The translations under genes and the position numbers were made by a program. Below, piece after piece: positions 17,365-22,777 of a stretch of 23,265 nt of DNA. The notes below the pieces were generated by a model. It was not told where the DNA came from. It saw only the letters and a list, made by a program, of their open reading frames with translations, and searched no databases. The stretch is taken from IMG/VR virus record IMGVR_UViG_3300042465_001674, positions 1-23,265 of that record. One strand, 5' to 3'. The DNA comes from a virus. Numbering within the stretch: position 1 is the first letter of the stretch; each line of letters starts with the position of its first letter.

Positions 17365-17369
17365 CTAGC

Positions 17370-17951
17370 TTGAAAGATTTACTGCCACAAATATTAGCTT
17401 ATGTAAGCAGTCCATTTAGACTGTTTGCAATTGTTGTTATGGCAGTACTAACCTTTACTGGTTACTTTGTTTGGCAGAATCAAGGCTTGATGCTTGATGC
17501 TTACACCAAGTCCAAACAGCTACCTTCTATGAATTCTGCTCGGTATGACGATGCTGCCAAGGTCATATTCAAAGGTACAAACGCTGACATGGTTGTTATC
17601 TTTTCAGTTAATCCCTTGCTTGGCACTCGTATTGTTGAAAGAGCCTACCTACCTGATAAGCGATACAAAGAGTTTGACGGCTACGATGTAGGTCTTTTTA
17701 CAGCCAATATAAACAACAACAACGACATTATTAAGCTGATGGCCAATGAAATACCCTGTGGCGAATACAAAAAAGCCCAATCTGAAATAGGTTTATGGTA
17801 CAAATCCGTGGGTATTAACTATACTTGCCGTGTATCTGTACCCCCTGACACTAACAAGTTTATAGGTCAAATTACAGTCGGGTGGAAAGAAGCCCCTGAA
17901 AGCCCTGAAGCAATGTTATTAATCGGTAGTTCAATGTTAATGAGGAAATAA
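17370..17951 (+). CDS. Single-span membrane protein in lysis cassette, unknown
   Basis: 193 residues from TTG 17370; the first ATG lies inside the membrane segment, so TTG (or an undetected start close by) is preferred although no SD is clear. One hydrophobic span lies at about residues 15-33. The remaining 160 residues would lie in periplasm or cytoplasm and contain an alpha/beta pattern with Cys130 and Cys153. One base separates it from the holin-like gene. A spanin role is conceivable in a Gram-negative host, but the usual coiled-coil spanin layout is absent, so I leave function open. Confidence 0.55.
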   Translation: MKDLLPQILAYVSSPFRLFAIVVMAVLTFTGYFVWQNQGLMLDAYTKSKQLPSMNSARYDDAAKVIFKGTNADMVVIFSVNPLLGTRIVERAYLPDKRYKEFDGYDVGLFTANINNNNDIIKLMANEIPCGEYKKAQSEIGLWYKSVGINYTCRVSVPPDTNKFIGQITVGWKEAPESPEAMLLIGSSMLMRK

Positions 17952-17952
17952 T

Positions 17953-18351
17953 ATGTTACCTATTGCAGCTTTACTAGATGTTGGCATGAAGGTTTTGGAC
18001 AGGTTTGTACCTGATCCTGCTGAAAAAGCCAAAGCCCAAGCCGAATTGATTAAAATGCAACAAGAAGGCAGATTAGCTGAGTTAAACGCTGACAACATTG
18101 AAAACCAAGAATTAACTAAACGCCACACGGCTGACATGGCCAGCGATTCATGGTTATCTAAAAACATCAGACCAATGACATTAATTTACATTTTGACAGC
18201 GTATTTAGCGTTGGCATTGTTTGATGCGTTTGGTTTAGATATATCTGATAACTTTGTAAATCTGCTTGGTCAATGGGGTATGTTGGTTATGTCATTCTAT
18301 TTTGGTGGCCGTACCCTTGAAAAAGTTATGGACATGAAGGGTAAAAAATAA
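17953..18351 (+). CDS. Three-TM-family holin-like protein
   Basis: 132 residues. It has a charged N-terminal half (P-D-P-A-E-K-A-K-A-Q-A-E near residue 20), then W-L-S-K-N-I-R-P-M-T-L-I at residues 67-78 leading into hydrophobic segments (about residues 75-92 and 103-117), and the ending F-Y-F-G-G-R-T-L-E-K at 114-123. The W-L-S-K-N-I-R-P and F-Y-F-G-G-R signatures fit the 3TM holin family (Holin_3TMs). Holins open the inner membrane at a set time so that the muralytic enzyme or its partner reaches peptidoglycan. The peptidase gene follows with a TAATG overlap, completing the cassette. Confidence 0.75.
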   Translation: MLPIAALLDVGMKVLDRFVPDPAEKAKAQAELIKMQQEGRLAELNADNIENQELTKRHTADMASDSWLSKNIRPMTLIYILTAYLALALFDAFGLDISDNFVNLLGQWGMLVMSFYFGGRTLEKVMDMKGKK

Positions 18352-18779
18352 TGCAACTATCTGAACATTTTAGTTTGGCTGAATTAACCCATACTGACCA
18401 TCGTCAGTTTGACAACACGCCTAATGCTTCTGAAATGGCCAATCTTGTCCGTTTAGCTACATTCCTAGAAGAAGTTAAGACGGTCTTGGGTGGTAAACCA
18501 GTAATGATTAACTCAGCTTTTCGCTGTAAACAGGTCAATGATGCCGTAGGTTCTAAAGATACAAGTCAACACCGTATTGGCTGTGCGGCAGATATTCGTG
18601 TACCAAGCATGACACCTGATGAGGTCGTAAAGGCCATCATTGCCTCAGGTATTGGATACGATCAAGTAATCCGTGAGTTTGACCGTTGGACACACATCAG
18701 TATTCCTAGTGAAGCTGGGGATAATCCACGCAAGCAAGCCCTGATTATTGATAAAACAGGCACACGCCAATACGCTTAA
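18351..18779 (+). CDS. Endolysin: M15-family peptidoglycan peptidase
   Basis: 142 residues, the normal length of compact phage M15 peptidases. Zinc ligands are visible as H74 and D81 in S-Q-H-R-I-G-C-A-A-D and H115 in W-T-H-I-S-I; the substrate-side S-A-F-R-C motif is at 55-59. The family (M15_3, D-Ala-D-Ala carboxypeptidase/endopeptidase-like) cuts peptide stems of peptidoglycan. There is no signal peptide, in keeping with holin-dependent release. It is the last gene of the rightward block; its stop overlaps the stop of the converging leftward gene by two bases, and no terminator is visible between them. Confidence 0.85.
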   Translation: MQLSEHFSLAELTHTDHRQFDNTPNASEMANLVRLATFLEEVKTVLGGKPVMINSAFRCKQVNDAVGSKDTSQHRIGCAADIRVPSMTPDEVVKAIIASGIGYDQVIREFDRWTHISIPSEAGDNPRKQALIIDKTGTRQYA

Positions 18780-19213
18780 AATATTTCCCGTAAATCTATA
18801 AACTTCCACAAGTTTTTAGGAACATCGTAGAAGTATTCACCCCTAGATACTGCGGTATTGGGTACTTCAATTAATGGACATTCTTTAATCTTGGCTGCCC
18901 TAATCCAGTACGCATGGGTATAGTCTTTAGTTACTACATACATCGTGGTTCTAGGATGATTAAATAGTTTTTCTTTGCGTTGAGCTATGTGGATGGTGTT
19001 ATAGGGGCAGAAGTTCATACCCCAATCCCTAACCTCAACTTCAGCAAACCCTATCTGCTCGCCATCCTTGCTTAATACAAGGTCAACAGCGTACTTATCA
19101 GGGTTGGGTTGGGCATCCACATACCAAAGATTTTCTAACCATGTGGCTACTGCTTCTCTAGCTGGTGGATCACATTGGTCATGTAATACTTGGTCAAACT
19201 TCTTGTATTGCAT
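18776..19213 (-). CDS. Putative PD-(D/E)XK-like nuclease-fold protein
   Basis: 145 residues from ATG 19213, two bases after the previous stop; an upstream GTG in the same frame would run through that neighbouring small gene. The central pattern Y-A-V-D-L-V-L-x(6)-I-G-F-A-E-V-E-V-R places an Asp (D44) at the end of one strand and E-V-E (58-60) in the next, resembling the PD-(D/E)XK core with Glu instead of the usual Lys. A helical I-H-I-A-Q-R-K-E-K follows at 74-82. Fold assignment is by eye only and the enzyme activity is not established. It is the last gene of the leftward operon and converges with the endolysin gene. Confidence 0.5.
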   Translation of the reverse strand: MQYKKFDQVLHDQCDPPAREAVATWLENLWYVDAQPNPDKYAVDLVLSKDGEQIGFAEVEVRDWGMNFCPYNTIHIAQRKEKLFNHPRTTMYVVTKDYTHAYWIRAAKIKECPLIEVPNTAVSRGEYFYDVPKNLWKFIDLREIF

Positions 19214-19214
19214 C

Positions 19215-19295
19215 TTAATTAACCAAGTGAATAGCACCAAAGAACAAGATGTATATGCCTATCGCTACAAGTAGCCCTTGAATAATCTCTCTCAT
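19215..19295 (-). CDS. Micro membrane protein (26 aa)
   Basis: Starts on ATG overlapping the stop of the preceding gene (ATGA), with AGGTGG 5 bases upstream. The product begins M-R-E-I-I-Q-G, then one hydrophobic span of about 16 residues (G-L-L-V-A-I-G-I-Y-I-L-F-F-G-A-I). It is too short for a fold other than a single membrane helix. The coding case rests on the coupling, the SD and the fact that the frame fills the gap between neighbours exactly. Confidence 0.6.
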   Translation of the reverse strand: MREIIQGLLVAIGIYILFFGAIHLVN

Positions 19296-19381
19296 AGGCC
19301 ACCTGTACGGATAACCCACACAGTTAATGGGATGACAAAGAAACAAACACCTAGGAATAGACCTTTAAGAATCATCATCAT
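19292..19381 (-). CDS. Micro membrane protein (29 aa)
   Basis: Starts on TAATG coupled to the preceding gene, with AGAGG 5 bases upstream. Three ATG codons follow one another (19381, 19378, 19375); the first is the coupled one. The product is one hydrophobic span (residues 4-24) with Lys at 6 and Arg at 25. The downstream micro gene overlaps its stop by ATGA. Confidence 0.6.
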   Translation of the reverse strand: MMMILKGLFLGVCFFVIPLTVWVIRTGGL

Positions 19382-19572
19382 TACATCCTCTCAAAGATTT
19401 CTTGTTCAATGCCTTCAATGTGTTTCTCTGAAAGCATCTCGTAAATGTTTTGACCGTTAATGCAAGCAGTTTCTAAGTAGACTGCACCGTTATAGCCAAC
19501 GCTATGGTCAGCATCTTCAAAGGCGAACTCGCAATCAAGTACGCAGTCCATGTAATTAATAGTTATGTCCAT
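19381..19572 (-). CDS. Small acidic hypothetical protein (63 aa)
   Basis: 63 residues, acidic, with an N-terminal D-I-T-I-N-Y strand, two Cys (C10, C14), a short helix and a helical C-terminus (E-G-I-E-Q-E-I-F-E-R-M). No known family is recognised. The leader GTGAGATAGAAAA before its ATG is the same 13-base word found in the leader of the upstream 56-residue gene, suggesting a duplicated leader. SD is weak. It is followed by two coupled micro membrane genes. Confidence 0.55.
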   Translation of the reverse strand: MDITINYMDCVLDCEFAFEDADHSVGYNGAVYLETACINGQNIYEMLSEKHIEGIEQEIFERM

Positions 19573-19597
19573 TTTCTATCTCACTTTTATTAAAGTA

Positions 19598-19611
19598 GCC
19601 CCCGTAGGGGC
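19598..19611. other. GC-rich hairpin between small early genes
   Basis: GCCCC-CGTA-GGGGC is a perfect 5-bp GC stem with a 4-base loop, in an otherwise AT-rich gap between two leftward genes. In the leftward transcript only TACTTTAAT follows, so it is at best a weak terminator or a processing/attenuation structure. Confidence 0.5.
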
Positions 19612-19618
19612 GGTTGAT

Positions 19619-19789
19619 TTATCTAACGGCTTTCCAAATTTGTCCATCTTCATAACTTCTAATCCAAATGTATTTGGCGGTAGTTTTTTCAACTAAACCA
19701 GTAATTACATTTTCTTTTGAAGAAGATTTGTAAGATTTGCCGTTGTAGGCAACCATTGTTACTTCTGCGTGTTTGCTGTATGTGTTCAT
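19619..19789 (-). CDS. Small hypothetical protein (56 aa), first gene behind second early promoter
   Basis: 56 residues from ATG 19789, with a strong SD (AAAGGAG, 6 bases before the ATG). It is a basic, beta-type protein: V-T-M-V-A-Y-N-G-K-S-Y, Ser/Lys turn, V-I-T-G-L-V, then Y-I-W-I-R-S-Y and I-W-K-A-V-R at the end. This could be a small SH3-like or RHH-like barrel, but no family is recognised. It is the first gene behind a predicted sigma70 promoter that carries the repressor-type operator, so it is likely to be an early, repressible product. Confidence 0.65.
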   Translation of the reverse strand: MNTYSKHAEVTMVAYNGKSYKSSSKENVITGLVEKTTAKYIWIRSYEDGQIWKAVR

Positions 19790-19810
19790 TTGTTGCTCCT
19801 TTTTCTATCT

Positions 19811-19826
19811 CACTCGTGATTGAGTG
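19811..19826 (-). other. 5'-end hairpin of second early mRNA
   Basis: CACTC-N6-GAGTG lies just downstream of the -10 hexamer, so the transcript would begin with a 5-bp stem about 20 bases before the SD. It could stabilise the mRNA 5' end. Confidence 0.4.
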
Positions 19827-19831
19827 ATGCT

Positions 19832-19860
19832 AGTTTATTAAGGTAGCTTAACAATGTCAA
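19832..19860 (-). promoter_or_regulatory. Leftward sigma70-type promoter P2
   Basis: Minus strand: perfect -35 TTGACA (19860-19855), 17-bp spacer, -10 TAAACT (19837-19832). The spacer contains an operator-like dyad (19838-19851). It drives the small genes from 19789 leftward. Confidence 0.75.
19838..19851. promoter_or_regulatory. Operator copy O1 (TTAAG-N4-CTTAA)
   Basis: TTAAG-GTAG-CTTAA, a perfect 5+5 dyad filling the P2 spacer. Copies occur at 22707-22720 and 22762-22775, both on promoter cores beside the Cro-like gene. The likely ligand is that repressor (inference). Confidence 0.7.
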
Positions 19861-19880
19861 CAACTATTTACATTTATTTT

Positions 19881-19897
19881 CTAAGGAAAACCCTTAG
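19881..19897. repeat. Short inverted repeat
   Basis: CTAAGG-N5-CCTTAG, a perfect 6-bp hairpin with no T-tract on either strand. It sits between the tRNA-like element and promoter P2. Possible RNA 3'-end structure. Confidence 0.3.
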
Positions 19898-19923
19898 TTG
19901 CGTAGAAACAACACTTTTGAATA

Positions 19924-19977
19924 TGGTGGGTCGGCAGTCCCGTGAAGGAGTATAGATTTTGTCTAAACCTGCCGCCC
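19924..19977 (-). ncRNA. Compact three-way-junction RNA with tRNA-acceptor-like end
   Basis: On the minus strand, GGG plus CGGCAG (19977-19969) pairs with CTGCCG plus CCC (19937-19928), leaving one bulged A; the strand then ends ACCA (19927-19924). Inside are a 4-bp hairpin TAGA/TCTA (19965-19953) and a 3-bp hairpin TCC/GGA (19949-19938). The whole is 54 nt, shorter than a canonical tRNA, and lacks a T-arm. The terminal CGACCCACCA matches the 3' end of lysine tRNAs as I know them. A perfect TATAAT lies 8 bases before it. It may be a small RNA, a tRNA mimic, or a structured 3' UTR of the nuclease mRNA. Confidence 0.45.
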
Positions 19978-19985
19978 TTGCATAC

Positions 19986-19991
19986 ATTATA
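19986..19991 (-). promoter_or_regulatory. -10 box (TATAAT) overlapping nuclease stop codon
   Basis: Minus-strand TATAAT in context GTATATAATG, partly formed by the nuclease stop codon. No good -35 is visible at 16-18 bp. The same GTATATAATG word precedes the structured RNA at 23005. Predicted start near 19980. Confidence 0.4.
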
Positions 19992-20730
19992 TACCGTTTT
20001 TAATTTGATATACCCTAAGTAAATGCTCAAAGCACTCCCATCCACTTTGTAGCTTTTCTTGGGAAACTTCAATTAGTTTTACTTGATTGGTAAGGGCGTT
20101 GACAAACACGATGGCACTTCTAGCCGTTGGCATACCAAGCCCCTCACGGTAGGCTGCCAGTTGCATTTCATGTTCAAAGTAAACATCAACTTTATCTAGA
20201 TCAGCTTCTTTGGTCTTAAAATCCACTACAAAGCCATTAACGGACATTAGGTCGCATTTACCACCAAACCCTAGCGGATGTCCAAAAGACTTCTCTGCGA
20301 GCCACAGTTGCTCTCCAAACGCATCTCTGAGGGCTTTATCAATATTATCCAAATAAGCTGGCTTTTCAGACATATATTTTTGTTCAAAATATCCTTCAAT
20401 AACTGCATGAATAGCTGTGCCTCGTTCTGCTGCCTCACGACCAGTAGCCTTGGAATCTTGCATTACCCTAGCCAACCATTCCTGTTCACCTTCACCATCT
20501 AATCTAGGCAAGGTCAAGGCAGCTAAGAGGACTTGTTGCTGCAACCACAAGTTAAGCCCTGATTTGGATAACTGGCCATTGATTGTTGTAACGCTTGGTA
20601 GAAGTCCAAGTTTTCTTGCATCCCTGAGCGTGGTCGGTCTTTCGCCAGTCTTACCAACGGTTGTATAGGCTGGACTGCCGTCTTTAGTGTACCAATGGCC
20701 ATTTTCTTGTACCTTTTCTTTAACTATCAT
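19987..20730 (-). CDS. RecB/Cas4-like PD-(D/E)XK exonuclease
   Basis: 247 residues from ATG 20730, which overlaps the stop of the preceding gene (ATGA) and has GGAAAG just upstream; a TTG six codons earlier is less likely. Motifs: P-S-V-T-T-I at 45-50, G-T-A-I-H at 104-108 (the His seen in RecB-type nucleases), G-G-K-C-D-L at 156-161 (metal-binding D160), V-V-D-F-K-T at 168-173 (D170, K172), and M-Q-L-A-A-Y near 192 (motif QxxxY). This is the full RecB-family core. In phages such nucleases process DNA ends for recombination or replication and often pair with an ssDNA-binding or annealing protein, here the SSB-like gene of the same operon. Confidence 0.8.
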   Translation of the reverse strand: MIVKEKVQENGHWYTKDGSPAYTTVGKTGERPTTLRDARKLGLLPSVTTINGQLSKSGLNLWLQQQVLLAALTLPRLDGEGEQEWLARVMQDSKATGREAAERGTAIHAVIEGYFEQKYMSEKPAYLDNIDKALRDAFGEQLWLAEKSFGHPLGFGGKCDLMSVNGFVVDFKTKEADLDKVDVYFEHEMQLAAYREGLGMPTARSAIVFVNALTNQVKLIEVSQEKLQSGWECFEHLLRVYQIKNGI

Positions 20731-20891
20731 TTTCTTTCCATTCTGCAAGTAAATTGCGATTTAGCTATCTTTAATACATCTTCAAAGTTTAATTGAGCGT
20801 TTCTGCCTTGTTTGTAGCCATGACCATACATAAGCACTAGCCCAGCAATAAATAACGCCACCCAAGCGGTTATGATGGCTACCTTAGTCAT
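20727..20891 (-). CDS. Small membrane protein (54 aa) upstream of nuclease
   Basis: Starts on ATG 20891 overlapping the previous stop (ATGA) and ends overlapping the nuclease start (ATGA). One hydrophobic span lies at residues 4-21 (V-A-I-I-T-A-W-V-A-L-F-I-A-G-L-V-L-M), followed by Y-G-H-G-Y-K-Q-G-R and a polar C-terminus with Cys49. N-in/C-out or the reverse cannot be decided. The layout resembles small phage proteins of the Rz/accessory-membrane type, but it is not part of the lysis cassette. It is too short for the usual reporting limits and easily missed. Confidence 0.65.
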   Translation of the reverse strand: MTKVAIITAWVALFIAGLVLMYGHGYKQGRNAQLNFEDVLKIAKSQFTCRMERK

Positions 20892-20983
20892 TTTTGAGTT
20901 ACCCAAACAGCTAAAGCTACTGAGATAATTCCTAAAAACAAGATTCCAAACCCAGCTAACACGGTAATCAGTACGGTTATCAT
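20888..20983 (-). CDS. Micro membrane protein (31 aa)
   Basis: Starts on ATG 20983 overlapping the stop of the 211-residue gene (ATGA) and ends on ATGA with the 54-residue gene. Almost the whole product is one hydrophobic helix (residues 2-28, I-T-V-L-I-T-V-L-A-G-F and so on) with a V-T-Q-K end. The exact double overlap supports real coding. Confidence 0.6.
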   Translation of the reverse strand: MITVLITVLAGFGILFLGIISVALAVWVTQK

Positions 20984-21615
20984 TCTTTTATTTCCACAAA
21001 GTTATAAAACCACTCATCTTTAGCAGTCCATTTAGCATGATTTTCTACGCTATACACTTCTGTTGGTATCTTAAAATCAGGTGTTTTAAGCACGGCTGGC
21101 ACTAATGACACATCGTACCAAAGACAACGGTTATTGGGCTGACAGGCAAACTGACCATTGTCAAGCTTAATAAAGTTGTAAGACTTATGCTCCTCAACGC
21201 CCTCACTAAAGCTAGTATCTAAACGATTGGCATCAGGGCTGGCAAAGTCAATGGTGAACAAGTAGTTACCAAAGTGAAACTGTTTATCTTTACCAAAGTA
21301 TTTGACCTTTAAACCACGCAGATTAGACTTTTCAATAACGGCCATGTCGTATGACAAACAATCCCAAATCTGTAAGAAATCTAGCGGTAGTGGATCAGTT
21401 ACTTCTTTCCACACATACGCACTAATAGGTAGTTTGTCGTACAAAGCACCGTAATTAGTCAACATGGATTCAATCCTAAAGGCTTGGCCCTTGATGGCTT
21501 TAGCGGTCATCCATACGCAAGGTTCTAGCTCACCGTGACCTGATTCGTGATTATAAAGAAACTCTTTACGCACAAAACATTTAACTGGTGGGATGTTAGC
21601 TACTAAAAAACTCAT
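20980..21615 (-). CDS. Conserved phage protein of unknown function (211 aa)
   Basis: 211 residues from ATG 21615 (SD AAGGAAA), overlapping the preceding gene by ATGA. It has an N-terminal F-V-R-K-E-F-L-Y segment with H23, G-H-G-E, E-P-C-V-W and many aromatic residues; D-C-L-S-Y-D near residue 85; and a beta-rich second half ending W-F-Y-N-F-V. I recognise the style as a conserved early protein of podovirus-like phages of Gram-negative hosts, but no enzymatic motif is clear. It is coupled to the Cys-rich protein before it and the micro membrane protein after it, so it probably acts with the DNA-processing genes or at the membrane. Confidence 0.65.
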   Translation of the reverse strand: MSFLVANIPPVKCFVRKEFLYNHESGHGELEPCVWMTAKAIKGQAFRIESMLTNYGALYDKLPISAYVWKEVTDPLPLDFLQIWDCLSYDMAVIEKSNLRGLKVKYFGKDKQFHFGNYLFTIDFASPDANRLDTSFSEGVEEHKSYNFIKLDNGQFACQPNNRCLWYDVSLVPAVLKTPDFKIPTEVYSVENHAKWTAKDEWFYNFVEIKE

Positions 21616-21731
21616 TTTCCTTGCACCTTTCTTAATATTGCTTTAATAAAATCAAGAAAACTTTGACTTTTCCTTAGTGGGCAATTTCTACCCTCATTGC
21701 AATCATGGTTACAACATTTACTTGATTTCAT
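21612..21731 (-). CDS. Small Cys-rich (zinc-binding type) protein, 39 aa
   Basis: Starts on ATG 21731, SD GAGGA 9 bases upstream, and ends on ATGA with the 211-residue gene. Residues 6-18 read C-C-N-H-D-C-N-E-G-R-N-C-P. Four Cys and one His are in a compact cluster, as in the small C-N-x-G-R-x-C-P-x-R proteins common in phage early regions. A basic helix follows. It is likely to bind zinc; role unknown. Confidence 0.65.
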   Translation of the reverse strand: MKSSKCCNHDCNEGRNCPLRKSQSFLDFIKAILRKVQGK

Positions 21732-21783
21732 TTTAATTTCCTCAACTTTACTTGTTAGGTGGGGCTACTCGCTGCACTAACTT

Positions 21784-21813
21784 AGGGCAATCCTTGTATA
21801 TAAGGGCAATCCT
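21784..21813. repeat. Direct repeat of AGGGCAATCCT, 19-bp period
   Basis: Two exact 11-bp copies (21784-21794 and 21803-21813) are separated by eight bases, TGTATATA, in a gene-free gap of 115 bp (21732-21846) between the SSB-like and the Cys-rich genes. The 19-bp period puts them on nearly the same DNA face. It could be an iteron-like or regulator site, or part of the Cys-rich gene leader. Confidence 0.55.
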
Positions 21814-21846
21814 AGCTCGTTAGCATCCGCTTTCACCCCTTAATTA

Positions 21847-22452
21847 TTAAAAGGGAATATCGTCAGGCATGTCATTAGCTACAGGTGCTTCTTTAGCCTT
21901 TTGACCACGCCACTCAGATGATTCTGCAATCTTTTCCTTGTAATACTTAGGCAAAGCATCGTACTTAGATTGATCAAATTCATTTAACCAAAAATGCAAA
22001 GTAGGATTAACGCCTTCAGGCTGAACATTACGCAAAGCTGACGGTACTGGACTAATGCCTGAGATGTTAGCGTATTTGCCATCTTCGCTGTGCGTGATGT
22101 TTACCATGCAGAACTTACCCAACAAACCTTTAAGGTCAAAGTTTTTGCGATCTTCAGGGCTCATCTTTTTGTTTGACCATGATTCTAAGTCTTGCCTTAA
22201 ACGAGCCTGATCGCCTAAACTCACGGTATAGCGTTTGGACACGATTAAAGGCTTTCCATCGTCTGTTTTTAATGGTTGACCTGCATCATCGTCACCGTGT
22301 AGCTCCCAAGTAAATACAACTTTGTGCATGATCTTGGTTTCGCCAGCCCATTCTGTAGCCTGATGGCCAAGGTCAATAATTGAATACAAGCGAGCCATGT
22401 GTAGACCAGCTGGTGCGATTTTAAATTCTTTACTGTTATCTGAAATAATCAT
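21847..22452 (-). CDS. Single-stranded DNA-binding protein-like
   Basis: 201 residues, ATG 22452 overlapping the previous stop (ATGA). The N-terminal part is beta-rich with P-A-G-L-H-M-A-R-L-Y-S-I-I-D near residue 14 and W-E-L-H-G-D near residue 49, then K-R-Y-T-V-S at 73-78. A basic helix follows, and the protein ends in a flexible segment closed by D-M-P-D-D-I-P-F, the acidic Phe-ended tail that SSB proteins use to recruit partners. The DUF669-like fold of phage SSBs is a good match in size and order, but OB-fold detail cannot be confirmed by eye. It would coat ssDNA and may recruit the PD-(D/E)XK nuclease of the same operon. Confidence 0.7.
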   Translation of the reverse strand: MIISDNSKEFKIAPAGLHMARLYSIIDLGHQATEWAGETKIMHKVVFTWELHGDDDAGQPLKTDDGKPLIVSKRYTVSLGDQARLRQDLESWSNKKMSPEDRKNFDLKGLLGKFCMVNITHSEDGKYANISGISPVPSALRNVQPEGVNPTLHFWLNEFDQSKYDALPKYYKEKIAESSEWRGQKAKEAPVANDMPDDIPF

Positions 22453-22661
22453 TGTTTACTCCCAAAAATGTTTGAAAAGTCGTCAAAGACTGCGTTTAGT
22501 ACAGGGTTAGGTCTAACTGGTGACGGTAATCCACACGCATAGCGTAGATCGCCAATTTCATCGAGAGTTATTGTGACCCCATCTTCTAGGTCTTTAAAGA
22601 TGCGTTCCAAGTGTTCTTGGAAGCTGTTGAAGTCTTGCTGTTGCGTTTCTATTTCACTCAT
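22449..22661 (-). CDS. Small acidic hypothetical protein (70 aa), operon head gene
   Basis: 70 residues with a strong SD (AGGAG, 5 bases before the ATG). It is acidic and helical: an N-terminal coiled-coil-like segment Q-Q-Q-D-F-N-S-F-Q-E-H-L, then I-T-L-D-E-I-G-D-L-R-Y-A-C-G-L at residues 31-45 and a conserved-looking C-G-L-P-S-P-V-R-P. It has no known family. It is the first gene of the leftward operon and is coupled (ATGA) to the SSB-like gene, so it could be an early regulatory or SSB-associated protein. Confidence 0.6.
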   Translation of the reverse strand: MSEIETQQQDFNSFQEHLERIFKDLEDGVTITLDEIGDLRYACGLPSPVRPNPVLNAVFDDFSNIFGSKQ

Positions 22662-22703
22662 AAGAGCTCCTTTACGGTTATCACGACATATTGCCGTAAT
22701 TGA

Positions 22704-22732
22704 ATATTAAGCCAACTTAAGCATCATGTCAA
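22704..22732 (-). promoter_or_regulatory. Leftward early promoter PL
   Basis: Minus strand: perfect -35 TTGACA (22732-22727), 17-bp spacer, -10 TAATAT (22709-22704). The word TTGTTGACAT covers the -35, exactly as in promoter P2. Operator O2 overlaps the -10 and spacer. The start would be near 22697, about 36 bases before the first gene. Confidence 0.75.
22707..22720. promoter_or_regulatory. Operator copy O2 (TTAAG-N4-CTTAA)
   Basis: TTAAG-CCAA-CTTAA, a perfect 5+5 dyad on the PL -10/spacer. Its centre lies 55 bp from that of O3, on the other side of the divergent region. Confidence 0.75.
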
Positions 22733-22739
22733 CAATTAT

Positions 22740-22768
22740 TTGCAATTATTTTGTAAATAAGTTAAGAT
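22740..22768 (+). promoter_or_regulatory. Rightward promoter PR of the Cro-like gene
   Basis: -35 TTGCAA (22740-22745), 17-bp spacer, -10 TAAGAT (22763-22768). The predicted start falls on or within a few bases of the ATG at 22778, and no SD is present. The transcript should thus be leaderless or nearly so. O3 overlaps the -10. Confidence 0.6.
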
Positions 22769-22775
22769 AGCTTAT
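22762..22775. promoter_or_regulatory. Operator copy O3 (TTAAG-N4-CTTAT)
   Basis: TTAAG-ATAG-CTTAT, one mismatch from the consensus dyad. It covers the PR -10 and ends 2 bases before the repressor ATG, so binding would shut off the gene itself. Confidence 0.65.
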
Positions 22776-22777
22776 AT

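Noticed and set aside
19881-19897. CTAAGG/CCTTAG hairpin as terminator of the nuclease transcript
   Set aside because: No T-tract follows on either strand.
19924-19942. attP core for integration in a tRNA-Lys gene
   Set aside because: Only about ten bases match a tRNA 3' end and no integrase is in the window; kept only as an alternative for the RNA element.
20731-20748. TTG start six codons upstream of the nuclease ATG
   Set aside because: ATG 20730 overlaps the previous stop (ATGA) like the other genes of the operon and has GGAAAG before it.
21783-21835. Short GTG frame (about 19 codons, ending near 21783, minus strand) in the operon gap
   Set aside because: No spaced SD, no coupling, and it overlaps the direct repeats; too little to call a gene.
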